DNA of 64,000 bases from Poriferisodalis sp965208555 (GCF_965208555.1 NZ_OZ242342.1:2790001-2854000); one strand, 5' to 3'. Positions 49,160-59,944 are shown, numbered from the stretch's first letter. The notes: generated by a model not told the origin, from the sequence alone. Translations and numbers: made by a program.

Positions 49160-50392
49160 GTGACCGGGGCCGCGCAACCTCGACCGTTGTGGGAATTCGC
49201 CCACGAGCGAGGGATGAGCCGCCGCCGATTCCTCTGGCTGCTGTCGGCGGGAGGGGCAGCCGCCGTGCTGGCCGCATGCACTGGGACGCGGATTCCGGCG
49301 GACGCTTCGACGTCGACTGCACTGGCTGTCGCGGAGGCGCCGTGGTTCAAGGACCCGGCACCGTTCATTGTCCACGGCACCAAGGGCCTTGAGTCCCGCC
49401 TCGAGAACCTGGATGGCGTGATCACGCCCCACCGGTACTTCTTTGTGCGGAACAACTCGGTCAGCCTGGACGTCGATCTCGACGGCTGGTCGCTGAGCAT
49501 CGAAGGCGATGCCGTGGCGAGGCCCATGGCGCTGTCCTACGACGAGGTGACGGCGATGAAGAGCCGCACGCTCGAGGCCTACCTTGAGTGCGCCGGCAAT
49601 CACCGGGCCATGTTCGACTTGGTGAACGGGCAGGCCGCGAAGGGCGACCAGTGGAAGACCGGGGCCGTGGGCAATGCCGATTGGACCGGCGTGCCGCTCG
49701 CCGATGTCCTGCGGGCCGCCGGCATCGACGAGGACGCCGTCAGCGTGCTGCTCATCGGCATGGACGTCGACTCGCCCGAGGCCGGCTTCCGCCGTGTGAT
49801 CCCGGTCGAGGCGGCCATGCACCCCGACACGCTGCTCGTGCACGGGATGAATGGCGAGCCGCTGCCGCGTGACCACGGTTTCCCACTGCGTGCGCTGGTA
49901 CCCGGCTGGGTGGGCAGCACGAGCATCAAGTGGCTGAGCCGCATCGTGATCTCGTCCAAACAGCAGTGGGCCCGCAACAACACCACGTCCTACGTCCTGA
50001 TCGGTGATGACTACCCGCCCGAAGGCGAAGCCGTCGGGCAAGTGGTGACCACCCAGAGCATCAAGAGCGCTCTCGCGCTGCCGTGGCCCGCCGAGATCGA
50101 CACCGGCACCCACCGCATCGGTGGCTACGCGCACTCGCCTGCGGGCCGGATCGCCGAGGTCGAATGGAGCGATGATGGAGGAGGGATGTGGCAGCGAGCG
50201 GAGCTGATCGGCCCGCAAGCACGGCTCGGATGGGTGCGCTTCGAGTTCGACTGGGAGGCGCCCGCTGGGATGCACACCGTGATGACCAGGGCCACCGATG
50301 TCACCGGCAATACCCAGCCCGACCAAGTGCCCTTCAATGAGAAGGGCTACCTCTTCAACCAACCCCTCCCGCACCCCATCCGCGCCACCTGA
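49160..50392 (+). CDS. Tat-exported molybdopterin-dependent oxidoreductase, sulfite-oxidase family
   Basis: The 410-residue product has a twin-arginine signal (MSRRRFLWLLSAGGAAAVLA at about 19-38) ending at a cysteine in LAACTG that could be lipidated. It then has a sulfite-oxidase-type molybdopterin domain with RYFFVRNNS and the Mo-ligand cysteine in YLECAGNHR, then RVIPVEAAMHPDTLLVHGMN, GFPLRALVPGWVGSTSIKWL and a carboxy-terminal Ig-like dimerisation domain (EVEWSDDGGGMWQRAEL). It is probably an outer-face oxidoreductase. No cytochrome or heme partner gene adjoins, so the substrate (sulfite or other) is unknown. It is co-directional with dapB. Confidence 0.92.
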   Translation: MTGAAQPRPLWEFAHERGMSRRRFLWLLSAGGAAAVLAACTGTRIPADASTSTALAVAEAPWFKDPAPFIVHGTKGLESRLENLDGVITPHRYFFVRNNSVSLDVDLDGWSLSIEGDAVARPMALSYDEVTAMKSRTLEAYLECAGNHRAMFDLVNGQAAKGDQWKTGAVGNADWTGVPLADVLRAAGIDEDAVSVLLIGMDVDSPEAGFRRVIPVEAAMHPDTLLVHGMNGEPLPRDHGFPLRALVPGWVGSTSIKWLSRIVISSKQQWARNNTTSYVLIGDDYPPEGEAVGQVVTTQSIKSALALPWPAEIDTGTHRIGGYAHSPAGRIAEVEWSDDGGGMWQRAELIGPQARLGWVRFEFDWEAPAGMHTVMTRATDVTGNTQPDQVPFNEKGYLFNQPLPHPIRAT

Positions 50393-50402
50393 CATAGGCA
50401 GG

Positions 50403-50422
50403 GCGCAGCGACGTCGGTGCGC
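50403..50422. terminator. candidate bidirectional terminator hairpin
   Basis: GCGCA and TGCGC flank CGACGTCG between the convergent oxidoreductase and RNase J genes. There is no U-tract, and the gap is only 36 bases. Confidence 0.3.
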
Positions 50423-50428
50423 GCGGGG

Positions 50429-52165
50429 TCAGTCGAGGGAGATGACGGCGGCGGAGATGGCGGGGCGCCGCTGCGTGCGGGTGCCCACGAAGCGGCCGGC
50501 GGCGCGGCGGATCACTCGCTCGATCTCGTCCGCGTCAGGGATGGCCCGTGACGGCTGGACGGCTCGCTCGACGGACTCAGCGATCTCGTCAGCCAGGGAT
50601 TCGACCACATCGGCGTGCTTCGTCACGTCGAGCCAGCCGCGCGAGGCGATATCGGGCGGTGCTGCCAGACGGCCCTGCGCGTCCAGCACGACGGTCACGT
50701 GCACGAAGCCTGACGTGAGGGCGAGTCGTTCGCCGATGACCTCGGCGCCGGGGTCGTCGAGCGCGCCGTCCACGTAGTGATACGGCGCCGGGACGCCGGC
50801 GCGCACTTGGAGCTCGTTGCCCTTGAGCGTGATCTGGGCGCCGTCGGTCAGCGTCAGCACCCGCTTGGCCTTCATGCCCATCTCACGGGCAAGTCCGGCG
50901 TGCCGAGCCAGCATGTGGTACTCGCCCTCGATCGGCACGAACCACCGTGGGCGGCACGCCTGGTGCAGCTCGCGCAGCTCGTCGCGCTGGGCGTGCCCGG
51001 ACGTGTGGACCTGCTCGTGCCCGTCGTGAATCACCTCGGCACCCTGTCGCGCCAGTCGCGACACCATGCGGAACACGGCTCGCTCGTTGCCCGGAATCGG
51101 ATGACTCGACAGGATCACCGTGTCGATGAGGCCGACCTTCACGTCGGAATGGGTGCCGCTGGCAATCTGCGAGAGCGCCGCACCAAGCTCGCCTTGGCTG
51201 CCGGTGCACACGACACAGACGTCCCGAGGTTCAAGATTGCCGAGCTGCTCGACGCCGAATACCGCACGCTCCGGAACGTTCAGGACCCCCAGCTGGCGAG
51301 CGATGCGGAAGTTGTTCACCATCGAGCGACCTGCAGGGACCACAACGCGGCCTTCGTCGACGGCGGCGTCGCATACCTGCTGAACACGGTGCAGGTGGCT
51401 GGCGAAGCAGCTCACGATCAAGCGCCGGTCCGGGCGCTCGCTGAACAACCGCCGGAGCGTGGCACCGATCTCGGTCTCCGACGCGCTGCGCCCCGGGCGG
51501 TCGGCGTTGGTGGAATCGGCCATCAGCAGGGCGATGCCCTCGTCGCCCAGGCTGCGCAGCCGATCGAGGTCGGTCAGCCGGCCGTCCACCGGTGAGGGGT
51601 CGATCTTGAAGTCGCCCGTGTGCACAAGCGCGCCGACCGGCGTGTGCAGCACGATGCACAGGCTCTGGGGCACCGAGTGTGTGATCGGCAGTGCCTCGAG
51701 GTCGAACGGGCCGATCTTGCGGCGCTCGCCATCGCCGATCACGTGGAACGACGTGCGGTCGGCCAGGCGTGCTTCGGTCACCTTGTGCTCGCCGAGGGCC
51801 ATGGACAGGGCCGACCCGTACAGGGGCACCTCGATGTTGCGCAAGAAGTGCGGCACACCGCCAAGGTGGTCCTCGTGGCCGTGAGTGACCACTAGTCCGA
51901 CGACGTCGCGGGCGCGCGAGTTCAGCCAGCCCATGTCGGGCAGGACCTGGCGCACACCGGGCATCACCGCCGGGTCGGGGAACATCACCCCGAAGTCGAT
52001 GACGAGCAGCTTGCCGTCCTGTTCCACAACGGTGCAGTTGCGCCCGACGTCGCCCAGTCCGCCGAGGAAGGTGACGGTCACCGGCTGCGATCGAGCACCG
52101 TCGGTTGAGGCCGTCGACTGTGTCGATGCGCCCCGCGCCGACGGGCGCCGCTTGCGCCGGCTCAA
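50429..52165 (-). CDS. rnj: ribonuclease J
   Basis: The 578-residue metallo-beta-lactamase/beta-CASP ribonuclease shows VTFLGGLGDVGRNCTVVE, the zinc motif THGHEDHLGG, HTGDFKIDPSPVDG, ADSTNADRPGRSASE, CTGSQGELGAALSQI, SSHPIPGNE and HTSGHAQRDELR. The carboxy-terminal domain completes the usual length. It has both endo- and 5'-exonuclease activity on RNA. A TTG start overlapping the dapA stop (TTGA) is chosen. GTG near 52083 would trim the basic amino-terminal tail. The dapA-rnj pair is typical for actinobacteria. Confidence 0.95.
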   Translation of the reverse strand: MSRRKRRPSARGASTQSTASTDGARSQPVTVTFLGGLGDVGRNCTVVEQDGKLLVIDFGVMFPDPAVMPGVRQVLPDMGWLNSRARDVVGLVVTHGHEDHLGGVPHFLRNIEVPLYGSALSMALGEHKVTEARLADRTSFHVIGDGERRKIGPFDLEALPITHSVPQSLCIVLHTPVGALVHTGDFKIDPSPVDGRLTDLDRLRSLGDEGIALLMADSTNADRPGRSASETEIGATLRRLFSERPDRRLIVSCFASHLHRVQQVCDAAVDEGRVVVPAGRSMVNNFRIARQLGVLNVPERAVFGVEQLGNLEPRDVCVVCTGSQGELGAALSQIASGTHSDVKVGLIDTVILSSHPIPGNERAVFRMVSRLARQGAEVIHDGHEQVHTSGHAQRDELRELHQACRPRWFVPIEGEYHMLARHAGLAREMGMKAKRVLTLTDGAQITLKGNELQVRAGVPAPYHYVDGALDDPGAEVIGERLALTSGFVHVTVVLDAQGRLAAPPDIASRGWLDVTKHADVVESLADEIAESVERAVQPSRAIPDADEIERVIRRAAGRFVGTRTQRRPAISAAVISLD

Positions 52166-53046
52166 GTCTGCTTCAGTCGGGCGTAGACCTCGCGGGCGCG
52201 GTCCTCCAGGCCGTCGGGCGTCGGGCCCATGGGCAGGCGGGGTTCGCCGACCGGCAGGCCCAGCGTGCGCAGCATGGCCTTGGTCGGCACGGGATTGGGG
52301 GCCGCGTCGCCGGTCTCGAAGTCGTAGCTCTCGAGCAGGGTGGCGTTGATCTCCCGGGCCTTGGTGGTGTCGCCCGCTTCCCAGGCATCGAACAGCGCCA
52401 CGTGCTCGGGAGCGCTCCAGTGGGCCGCGACGCTGATCACGCCGACGGCGCCGACGGCCAGCAGCGGCAGCGTGAAGCTGTCGTCGCCGCTGTACACCTC
52501 GAAGCCTGCTGGCGCCTCGGCAATGACCTTGGCAGTCTCGCCAGGGTTCGCCGCTGCGTCCTTCACCCCCACGATGTTGGGGATCTGCGCCAGCTCCAAC
52601 AGCGTGGGCGTGTTGATCTTGCGTCCCGTGCGGATCGGGATGTCGTACATGATGATCGGCAGGTCGGTGCACTCGGCGACTGCGGCGAAGTGGGCTTTGA
52701 TGCCGGCCTGCGAGGGGCGGTTGTAGTACGGCGTGACGGCCAGGATGCCGTCCACGCCGAGTTCGACGGCCTTGCGCGTCTGGCTCACCGAATGCGCTGT
52801 GTCGTTGGTGGTGGTGCCTGCCACGACAGGGACCGTGACCGCCTCCGCGACGGCGCGCCAGAGATCCCAGTCCTCCTCGTCGGTGATGGTGGGGGCCTCG
52901 CCGGTCGTGCCGGTGATCACGAGGCCTTCTGCGCCCTCGCCTACGAGCCAGCGGGCCAGCGTCACACCCGCATCCACATCCAGCGATCCATCCGCCGCAA
53001 AGGGCGTCACCATCGCCGGAACAACCCGTCCGAATCGAGCGCTCAT
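52162..53046 (-). CDS. dapA: 4-hydroxy-tetrahydrodipicolinate synthase
   Basis: The 294-residue TIM-barrel aldolase condenses pyruvate with aspartate semialdehyde. Motifs are GRVVPAMVTPFAADGSLD, LVITGTTGEAPTITDEE, VVAGTTTNDTAHSV, AVTPYYNRPSQ with the catalytic tyrosine, IIMYDIPIRTGRKI and the Schiff-base lysine in IVGVKDAAAN. The ATG at 53046 is fixed by TAGTCT seven bases upstream. A longer frame reaches 53187 but is not conserved. It is followed directly by RNase J. Confidence 0.97.
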   Translation of the reverse strand: MSARFGRVVPAMVTPFAADGSLDVDAGVTLARWLVGEGAEGLVITGTTGEAPTITDEEDWDLWRAVAEAVTVPVVAGTTTNDTAHSVSQTRKAVELGVDGILAVTPYYNRPSQAGIKAHFAAVAECTDLPIIMYDIPIRTGRKINTPTLLELAQIPNIVGVKDAAANPGETAKVIAEAPAGFEVYSGDDSFTLPLLAVGAVGVISVAAHWSAPEHVALFDAWEAGDTTKAREINATLLESYDFETGDAAPNPVPTKAMLRTLGLPVGEPRLPMGPTPDGLEDRAREVYARLKQT

Positions 53047-53053
53047 ACGTTGG

Positions 53054-53059
53054 AGACTA
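53054..53059 (-). promoter_or_regulatory. -10-like element TAGTCT, leaderless dapA
   Basis: On the reverse strand TAGTCT is followed by seven bases and the ATG at 53046. No Shine-Dalgarno sequence is visible. Confidence 0.5.
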
Positions 53060-53117
53060 CTGCTGCGCCCTCGGCCGACTGCAACTGATTTGGCGGGTCG
53101 TGGCGGCCCCTCGGGCC

Positions 53118-53789
53118 TCACACGCTGCCTTCGTCGGCCCGGTTGATGCCGAGCGTGGCCAGCAGGTCCTCGTGCAGCTCGAACCACACCGTGTGGTAGC
53201 TGGGCATCATCGGCTTGGTGAGATAGTCCAGATCGCCAGCCTGCAATCTGGTGAGCGCCTCAGCGAACCTGGGCGCATAGTTGTCGTAGCGAGCCATCAC
53301 GCCGCAGAGCTGGTCGAGCACCCCGCCGAGTTCGCCGTGCAGCGTCTCCAGCCGGCTGATGATGGCGGCGTCGTAGTCAGGATCGGTGTGGTCGTTCAGC
53401 CGTCCGCCGTCGCCGGGGCCGTCGGCGTCGGGATGGTCTTCGGGCAGCACCTGCCAGTCGGTGCACAGCTGCAGCATCTTGGGGTTCAGCGCCAGGAAAT
53501 CCCGGTAGGCCGCGGTGACCGCGTCACGAGTGCCAGCGGCATCCAATTCGGCAGCCAGGGCGGCCTCGCCGTCGTCGCGGCCGGTCGGCGTCAGGATGAA
53601 TTTCGGCACACCGCCGACCTCGCGGAACATGCAGTGCCCGGCGGCGTCCAGCTCGGCCAGCAGCCACTCGGTCTCGTCGGGATCGAGCCCGTGGATCGCG
53701 GCCACGTCGTCGATCTCGCCGAGTCCCTTCAAACGCAGCGCCAGCCACACCAGCAGGCGCGGTTCCGAACGGTGGGAGGTGTCGCTCAC
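53118..53789 (-). CDS. winged-helix-like protein of unknown function, possible regulator
   Basis: The 223-residue product opens with a helical region compatible with a winged helix (RLLVWLALRLKGLGEIDDVA, then LDPDETEWLLAELDAAGHCM and a wing FREVGGVPKFILTPTGRDDG). A larger helical domain follows (DFLALNPKMLQLCTDWQVLP, LETLHGELGGVLDQLCGVMA). This hints at a MarR/PadR-like sensor but no family is certain. It starts at GTG 53789, eight bases after the acyl-CoA ligase stop, with GGAG ten bases upstream. The two are very likely one operon, so it may serve acyl-CoA metabolism. Confidence 0.65.
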   Translation of the reverse strand: MSDTSHRSEPRLLVWLALRLKGLGEIDDVAAIHGLDPDETEWLLAELDAAGHCMFREVGGVPKFILTPTGRDDGEAALAAELDAAGTRDAVTAAYRDFLALNPKMLQLCTDWQVLPEDHPDADGPGDGGRLNDHTDPDYDAAIISRLETLHGELGGVLDQLCGVMARYDNYAPRFAEALTRLQAGDLDYLTKPMMPSYHTVWFELHEDLLATLGINRADEGSV

Positions 53790-53796
53790 GTTCGTC

Positions 53797-55422
<1,626 letters not shown>

Positions 55423-55430
55423 GACGCCGC

Positions 55431-55436
55431 AGGCTA
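55431..55436 (-). promoter_or_regulatory. -10-like element TAGCCT, leaderless acyl-CoA ligase gene
   Basis: On the reverse strand TAGCCT is followed by eight bases and the ATG at 55422, with no Shine-Dalgarno sequence. Confidence 0.5.
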
Positions 55437-55493
55437 GAGGCCGCAGCGGGACACCTCGAAGGCGACGCACCATGGGCGAGTGCCGCCACTGCG

Positions 55494-55499
55494 TAGCCT
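55494..55499 (+). promoter_or_regulatory. -10-like element TAGCCT, leaderless DedA-like gene
   Basis: TAGCCT is followed by eight bases and an in-frame GTG at 55508, which sets the start well inside the longest frame. Confidence 0.5.
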
Positions 55500-55507
55500 C
55501 GGCCGAG

Positions 55508-56212
55508 GTGTCTGACGAGGGCGGGGACGAACGGGCGACGGCCGACGCCGTCGACGGAGACGCCCCAGTCGCCCAGCCCGTCATCAGCGACGCAGACCGG
55601 AAGCGGATGCAGCTGCTGGCGGCGGTGCCTGTGGGCTTTGCGCTGCTGGCCTACGCCGGGCAGATCTTCTTCGCTGCCCTGATCGCGCGGGCACCGCTGC
55701 TGTTGCTGTCGCTCAACGCAACCGACCCGATCCTGCTCGGCGTGGCCCACCAGGCCCCGCTGTGGGCGTTCATGGCGATCGGCCTCACCCGCCTGTTCAT
55801 CACCGACCCGTTCCTGTACCGGCTCGGCTACGACTACGGCCCCAATGCGAAGGCCTACCTGGCCGGCGAGTTCGGTGCCCGCAGTCGCATCATCCGCACC
55901 ATGGACTGGCTGGAGCGCTGGTTCCCGCGGGCGGGCTGGCTGCTGCTGTTTGCCATCCCCGGCTACCCGATGTGCTTGCTGTCGGGCATCGCACGGATGC
56001 GCCAGCTGCCCTTTGTGGTGGTGAACCTTGCCGGCACGTTCACCCGTCTGGCGCTGGTGTGGTGGGTTGCCGACCTGTTCTCGGGGCCCCTCGGAGCGGT
56101 CATCAGGTTCATCAATCGATATTCGATCCCGTTCACCGTGGTCATGTTCGTGCTGGTCGCCGTGCAGACGGCCCGCAATCAGCGCAAAGCTGCCGGGTCT
56201 CCGAAGGAGTAG
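55508..56212 (+). CDS. DedA/VTT-domain-like membrane protein
   Basis: The 234-residue product has an acidic cytoplasmic start of about 35 residues and then hydrophobic helices (LLAAVPVGFALLAYAGQIFF, ALIARAPLLLLSLNATDPIL, WLLLFAIPGYPMCLLSGIAR, FVVVNLAGTFTRLALVWWVA, FTVVMFVLVAVQTA). The IPGYPMCLLSGIARMRQLPF segment fits the VTT/SNARE-associated (DedA) family, several of which are lipid scramblases or flippases. Overall similarity is weak. The GTG start follows TAGCCT by eight bases. It is divergent from the acyl-CoA ligase and just upstream of ftsK. Confidence 0.7.
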   Translation: MSDEGGDERATADAVDGDAPVAQPVISDADRKRMQLLAAVPVGFALLAYAGQIFFAALIARAPLLLLSLNATDPILLGVAHQAPLWAFMAIGLTRLFITDPFLYRLGYDYGPNAKAYLAGEFGARSRIIRTMDWLERWFPRAGWLLLFAIPGYPMCLLSGIARMRQLPFVVVNLAGTFTRLALVWWVADLFSGPLGAVIRFINRYSIPFTVVMFVLVAVQTARNQRKAAGSPKE

Positions 56213-56223
56213 CCCGACCTCGG

Positions 56224-56229
56224 TACTCT
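56224..56229 (+). promoter_or_regulatory. -10-like element TACTCT, leaderless ftsK
   Basis: TACTCT is followed by seven bases and the GTG at 56237. There is no Shine-Dalgarno sequence. Confidence 0.5.
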
Positions 56230-56236
56230 CGCTGAG

Positions 56237-58618
56237 GTGAGTGCGCGCGGCGCCGCCGGGGCCGAGGAATCGAAGGACACGCCGAAGCAGTCGTCGCGCA
56301 ACGGCGCCGGTGGCGGGCTCTCCCGGGTTGTTCGCAATGCCCTGAGCGGTCGCTCCCGCGAGATCGTGGCGCTGTCGCTGTTCGCGCTCGCCGTGATCTG
56401 CGCATTGGGCCTGCTGGGCGACCGAGCGGGTGTGGTGGGCCGCATCCTGGAAACCGCGCTGGCGGTCCTGCTGGGCGTGTTCCGCTATGTGGTGCCGATC
56501 TTGCTGGTCTGGATCGGCGTGGCACTCGCGCGCATGACTGCTTCGGAGCGGAGCGGCCGTGCCGCCTTCGGGTTGAGCCTGCTGACGATCACCTTCGCCG
56601 CGGCCGCACACCTGTCCGGTTCCGCCGATGGCTTCGGATCGCTGGAGGACCTGCGAGGCAGCGGGGGAGTGCTGGGTGCCGCTGTTGCCGAGCCGCTGCG
56701 GCGTCTCATCGACGATCCGGCTACGTGGGCCGTGCTGTTGCTGGTGATGGCATTCGCCGTCATGATCGTCGCCAACATCGGCCTCGGTCAGGTCTTGAGA
56801 TGGATATGGACCGGTCTGTCCGGGTTAGGCCGGACGCTGAGCGGTTCGCTGTCGAAGGGCGCTCGAAGCCTGCAGAAGGTCGGCGACGATCCCGAGCCGC
56901 CGTCGTTCGGCGCAGAGCAGTACGACCTGGAGGCTGAGCCAGCAGGCCAGATTCCGGGTCTGGATCCGACGGCTTCGGATTCCAGCGATGCAGTCCCCGA
57001 TGAGCAGATTTCCGATGAAGCGCAATTCGAGCCGTCACCGCCCCGCTTTGTCGAACCTCACGACGACGGCGCGGTACCTACGCCGGTGCCGGCAGCGCGA
57101 GCGGCAGCAAAGGGCGCCGGAACCGGCAGCCAGCGTCCTCGTTGGAAGCTGCCCAAGCAGTCGGTGCTCAAGCGCAGCGGCACCCAGCAATTCGACCGGG
57201 CGCAGCTGTCGGCGGGCGCCGAGGCACTGGTGGCGGCGCTGGCCAGCCATGGGGTGGACACCCAGGTCACCGGCTGGGAGCCCGGGCCGACGGTCACGCG
57301 CTACGAGCTGAAGCTGGGCCCGGGCGTGAAGGTGTCGCGCGTGACTGCGCTCCACAAGGACATCGCCTACGCCATGGCCGCAGCCGATGTACGGATCCTG
57401 GCCCCGATCCCGGGCCGGTCGGCGATCGGCATCGAGGTGCCCAACTCCGACCGTCACCTGGTGGCGCTGGGCGACATCCTGTCTGCCAAAGCCGCAGCCG
57501 AGGCCATGCACCCGCTCGAAGTGGCCATGGGCAAGGACATATCCGGCCGCGAGGTCATGCTGAACCTGGCGACGATGCCGCACGTGCTCATCGCCGGTGC
57601 TACCGGCTCGGGCAAGTCGTCGTGCATCAACTCGATCATCTCCTCGCTGCTGATGCGATCGACTCCTGACGAAGTGCGGATGATCCTGGTCGACCCCAAA
57701 CGAGTCGAGCTGGGCCAGTACGACGGCCTGCCGCACCTGCTGACGGCTGTGGTGACCGAGCCCCGCAAGGCGGCGAATGCCCTCGCGTGGGTGGTGAAGG
57801 AGATGGAGCGCCGCTACGACGTTCTGTCAGAGGCGGGCTTTCGAGACATCACCGGCTACAACGCGGCGGTGCTCGACGGGGCACTGCACAGCACCGAGAG
57901 CGAGCTGCTCGGAAACGAGCAGCCGCACGAGTCGATGCCGTTCATCGTTGTCGTGGTCGACGAGCTGAACGACCTCATGATGGTGGCGGCTCGCGACGTC
58001 GAAGACTCCATCACCCGGCTGGCCCAGATGGCCCGCGCCGTCGGCGTTCATCTCGTCGTCGCCACGCAGCGCCCGAGCGTGAATGTCATCACCGGCGTAA
58101 TCAAGGCCAACATTCCCAGCCGGCTCGCGTTCGCCGTGTCCAGCCTGGCCGACAGCCGGGTCATCCTGGACCAGCCCGGCGCCGAGCGGCTGGTGGGCCA
58201 AGGCGACATGCTGCTGCTGTCGGCCAACTCCAGCACGCCTCGCCGCATCCAGGGCGCTTGGGTGAGCGAGTCCGAGATTGCCCACGTGGTGGCTCACTGG
58301 CGCCGCCAGGCACCCGAGGTCAACTATGTCGAGGGCGTCGAGGGCAGCGCCGATTCCGATGGCGCCAGCGTCCTGCCGGGCGGCACCACCGGAGATGCCG
58401 ATGACGACGAATTGCTGCGCCAAGCCATGGTGATCGTGGTGGAGACTCAGCTCGGCTCCACCTCGATGCTGCAGCGCAAGCTGAAGGTGGGCTTTGCCCG
58501 CGCCGGGCGGCTGATGGACCTGCTCGAGCAGCGGGGTGTCGTCGGCCCGTCGCAGGGCTCCAAGGCGCGCGACGTGCTGATGACCGCCGAGGAACTGTCG
58601 GACGCGCTCGGGGACTAG
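56237..58618 (+). CDS. ftsK: FtsK/SpoIIIE-type DNA translocase
   Basis: The 793-residue product has four amino-terminal TM helices (about 40-205), a linker to about 300, the alpha domain (FDRAQLSAGAEALVAALASH, GPTVTRYELKLGPGVKVSRV), the motor with GATGSGKSSCINSIISSLL and VVVVDELNDLMMVAARD, then TQRPSVNVITGVIKANIPSR and DQPGAERLVGQGDMLLL. A gamma winged helix follows (about 725-793, LGSTSMLQRKLKVGFARAGR) that reads KOPS-like sites. It pumps DNA at the septum and activates XerCD. The GTG start follows TACTCT by seven bases. Walker B has DELND instead of the usual DELAD. Confidence 0.97.
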   Translation: MSARGAAGAEESKDTPKQSSRNGAGGGLSRVVRNALSGRSREIVALSLFALAVICALGLLGDRAGVVGRILETALAVLLGVFRYVVPILLVWIGVALARMTASERSGRAAFGLSLLTITFAAAAHLSGSADGFGSLEDLRGSGGVLGAAVAEPLRRLIDDPATWAVLLLVMAFAVMIVANIGLGQVLRWIWTGLSGLGRTLSGSLSKGARSLQKVGDDPEPPSFGAEQYDLEAEPAGQIPGLDPTASDSSDAVPDEQISDEAQFEPSPPRFVEPHDDGAVPTPVPAARAAAKGAGTGSQRPRWKLPKQSVLKRSGTQQFDRAQLSAGAEALVAALASHGVDTQVTGWEPGPTVTRYELKLGPGVKVSRVTALHKDIAYAMAAADVRILAPIPGRSAIGIEVPNSDRHLVALGDILSAKAAAEAMHPLEVAMGKDISGREVMLNLATMPHVLIAGATGSGKSSCINSIISSLLMRSTPDEVRMILVDPKRVELGQYDGLPHLLTAVVTEPRKAANALAWVVKEMERRYDVLSEAGFRDITGYNAAVLDGALHSTESELLGNEQPHESMPFIVVVVDELNDLMMVAARDVEDSITRLAQMARAVGVHLVVATQRPSVNVITGVIKANIPSRLAFAVSSLADSRVILDQPGAERLVGQGDMLLLSANSSTPRRIQGAWVSESEIAHVVAHWRRQAPEVNYVEGVEGSADSDGASVLPGGTTGDADDDELLRQAMVIVVETQLGSTSMLQRKLKVGFARAGRLMDLLEQRGVVGPSQGSKARDVLMTAEELSDALGD

Positions 58619-58620
58619 GG

Positions 58621-58638
58621 CGTCCGGCTTGCCGGCCG
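58621..58638. terminator. candidate hairpin terminator between convergent ftsK and P450 genes
   Basis: CCGG-CTTG-CCGG (58624-58635) with flanking CG/CG forms a short, stable hairpin with a CUUG tetraloop in the 24-base gap. There is no U-tract. Confidence 0.3.
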
Positions 58639-58642
58639 AAAC

Positions 58643-59881
58643 CTAGAGGCCGACGCGAATCTGCAGGTTGCGGGGGCCGCGCACCTGCACGCCGCCCCAT
58701 TCCACGCCGCCGCGGCCGTCCTCGGTCGCCAGCTCGAAGTTCGGATACCGGGCCAGCCACTCCTCGATGGCGACCTTCAGCTCCATCCGGGCCAGGTTCG
58801 AGCCCAGGCAGCGGTGGATGCCCAAGCCGAAGGCGAAGTGACGGTTCTCGGCCCGGTCGATGACCACCTCGTCAGGACGGTCGAACTTGGACGGATCGCG
58901 GTTTCCCGCACCGAACGGGAGCAGCACCTTGTCGCCCTTGGCGACGGGGCAGCCGCCGATCTCGGCCTCGTCAGCGGCAGTGACGCGCGCCATGGTGACC
59001 GGGGAGTAGGCACGCAGGAATTCCTCGATGGCGGTGGGAATGAGCTCGGGCTCGGCCACGAGCCGCTCGCGGTCGGCAGGGTTCATGGCCAGGTGCATCA
59101 AGCTGGCCGAGATCGAGCTCCAGGTGGTGTCGATGCCCGCCAGCAGCAACAGGAAGCTGGCGCCGGTGATGTGATGGTTGGCCAGCGGATCGCCGTTAGG
59201 CAGCTTCATGTCGAGCAGCTTCGACGGCAGGTCATCGGCCCGTTCCTGGCGCCGCTGGTCGGTGAGCTCGCCGAAGTAGTGGAGCACCTCGCGGGTCGCG
59301 TTGGCCCGGCGGTCGAACTCGTCGCCCTTGGACTGCAGCACATCCACTGCCCAGCGGGTGAACTTGGGCTCGTCCGACTCGGGCAGGCCCAGGATGCGGG
59401 CGATGACGCGCACGGGAATGTGCTTGGAATAGGTGTCCGCAGCGTCGGTGACGCCGATGCGACCCTCGTCCGTCCCCGTCTCGGCGGCGATGGCGTCGAG
59501 GCGCTCGCGGGCGATGCTGCGGGTGACCTCCACCATTTCTTCGACCGCGGTGGGCCCGAAGAACGGCAGCAGCAGCCGGCGCGCGTCGGTGTGGAAGGGC
59601 GGATCGGACGTGATCGGCGGAGCGGTGAGCAGCCCGACGCCCTCCGGCGTCGGCGCGACTGCGATGTCGCGGGAGCTGAAGTTCTCGGTGTCGTAGGCGA
59701 CTGCGGCAATCTCATCCCAGGTGGTCGGCATCCAGTGGCCGCCGTTGTGAGAGCTGTGAGCGACGGGACATTCTCCGCGCAGCTCTTCCCAGACGCCCGA
59801 GGCGCCTTGGATGTACTCGTCGCTGTAGACGTCGAAGTCTCGCTCTACCGAAGAGGGATCAACGTCGGCAGTCGTGCTCAT
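58643..59881 (-). CDS. cytochrome P450
   Basis: The 412-residue soluble bacterial P450 has the I-helix oxygen-activation motif LLLAGIDTTWSS, the K-helix ExxR in IEEFLRAYSP, PFGAGNRDPSKF and the heme-binding loop FAFGLGIHRCLGSNLARMEL. It hydroxylates an unknown small substrate using ferredoxin partners not present here. ATG 59881 is preferred because AAGGGAG lies just upstream. The frame itself extends to 60034 without support. It is divergent from the metallo-hydrolase and their promoters overlap, so the two may be regulated together. Convergent with ftsK. Confidence 0.95.
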   Translation of the reverse strand: MSTTADVDPSSVERDFDVYSDEYIQGASGVWEELRGECPVAHSSHNGGHWMPTTWDEIAAVAYDTENFSSRDIAVAPTPEGVGLLTAPPITSDPPFHTDARRLLLPFFGPTAVEEMVEVTRSIARERLDAIAAETGTDEGRIGVTDAADTYSKHIPVRVIARILGLPESDEPKFTRWAVDVLQSKGDEFDRRANATREVLHYFGELTDQRRQERADDLPSKLLDMKLPNGDPLANHHITGASFLLLLAGIDTTWSSISASLMHLAMNPADRERLVAEPELIPTAIEEFLRAYSPVTMARVTAADEAEIGGCPVAKGDKVLLPFGAGNRDPSKFDRPDEVVIDRAENRHFAFGLGIHRCLGSNLARMELKVAIEEWLARYPNFELATEDGRGGVEWGGVQVRGPRNLQIRVGL

Positions 59882-59926
59882 GGCGGCTCCCTTGAGTCCC
59901 CGCGGGCGCGGTCTGAGGCGCTTCCC

Positions 59927-59932
59927 AGCGTA
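59927..59932 (-). promoter_or_regulatory. -10-like element TACGCT for the P450 gene
   Basis: On the reverse strand TACGCT would yield a leader of about 40 bases carrying AAGGGAG before ATG 59881. It lies 12 bases from the opposite-strand element, so its -35 region would overlap that element. Confidence 0.4.
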
Positions 59933-59944
59933 GGCGACGGGTTC

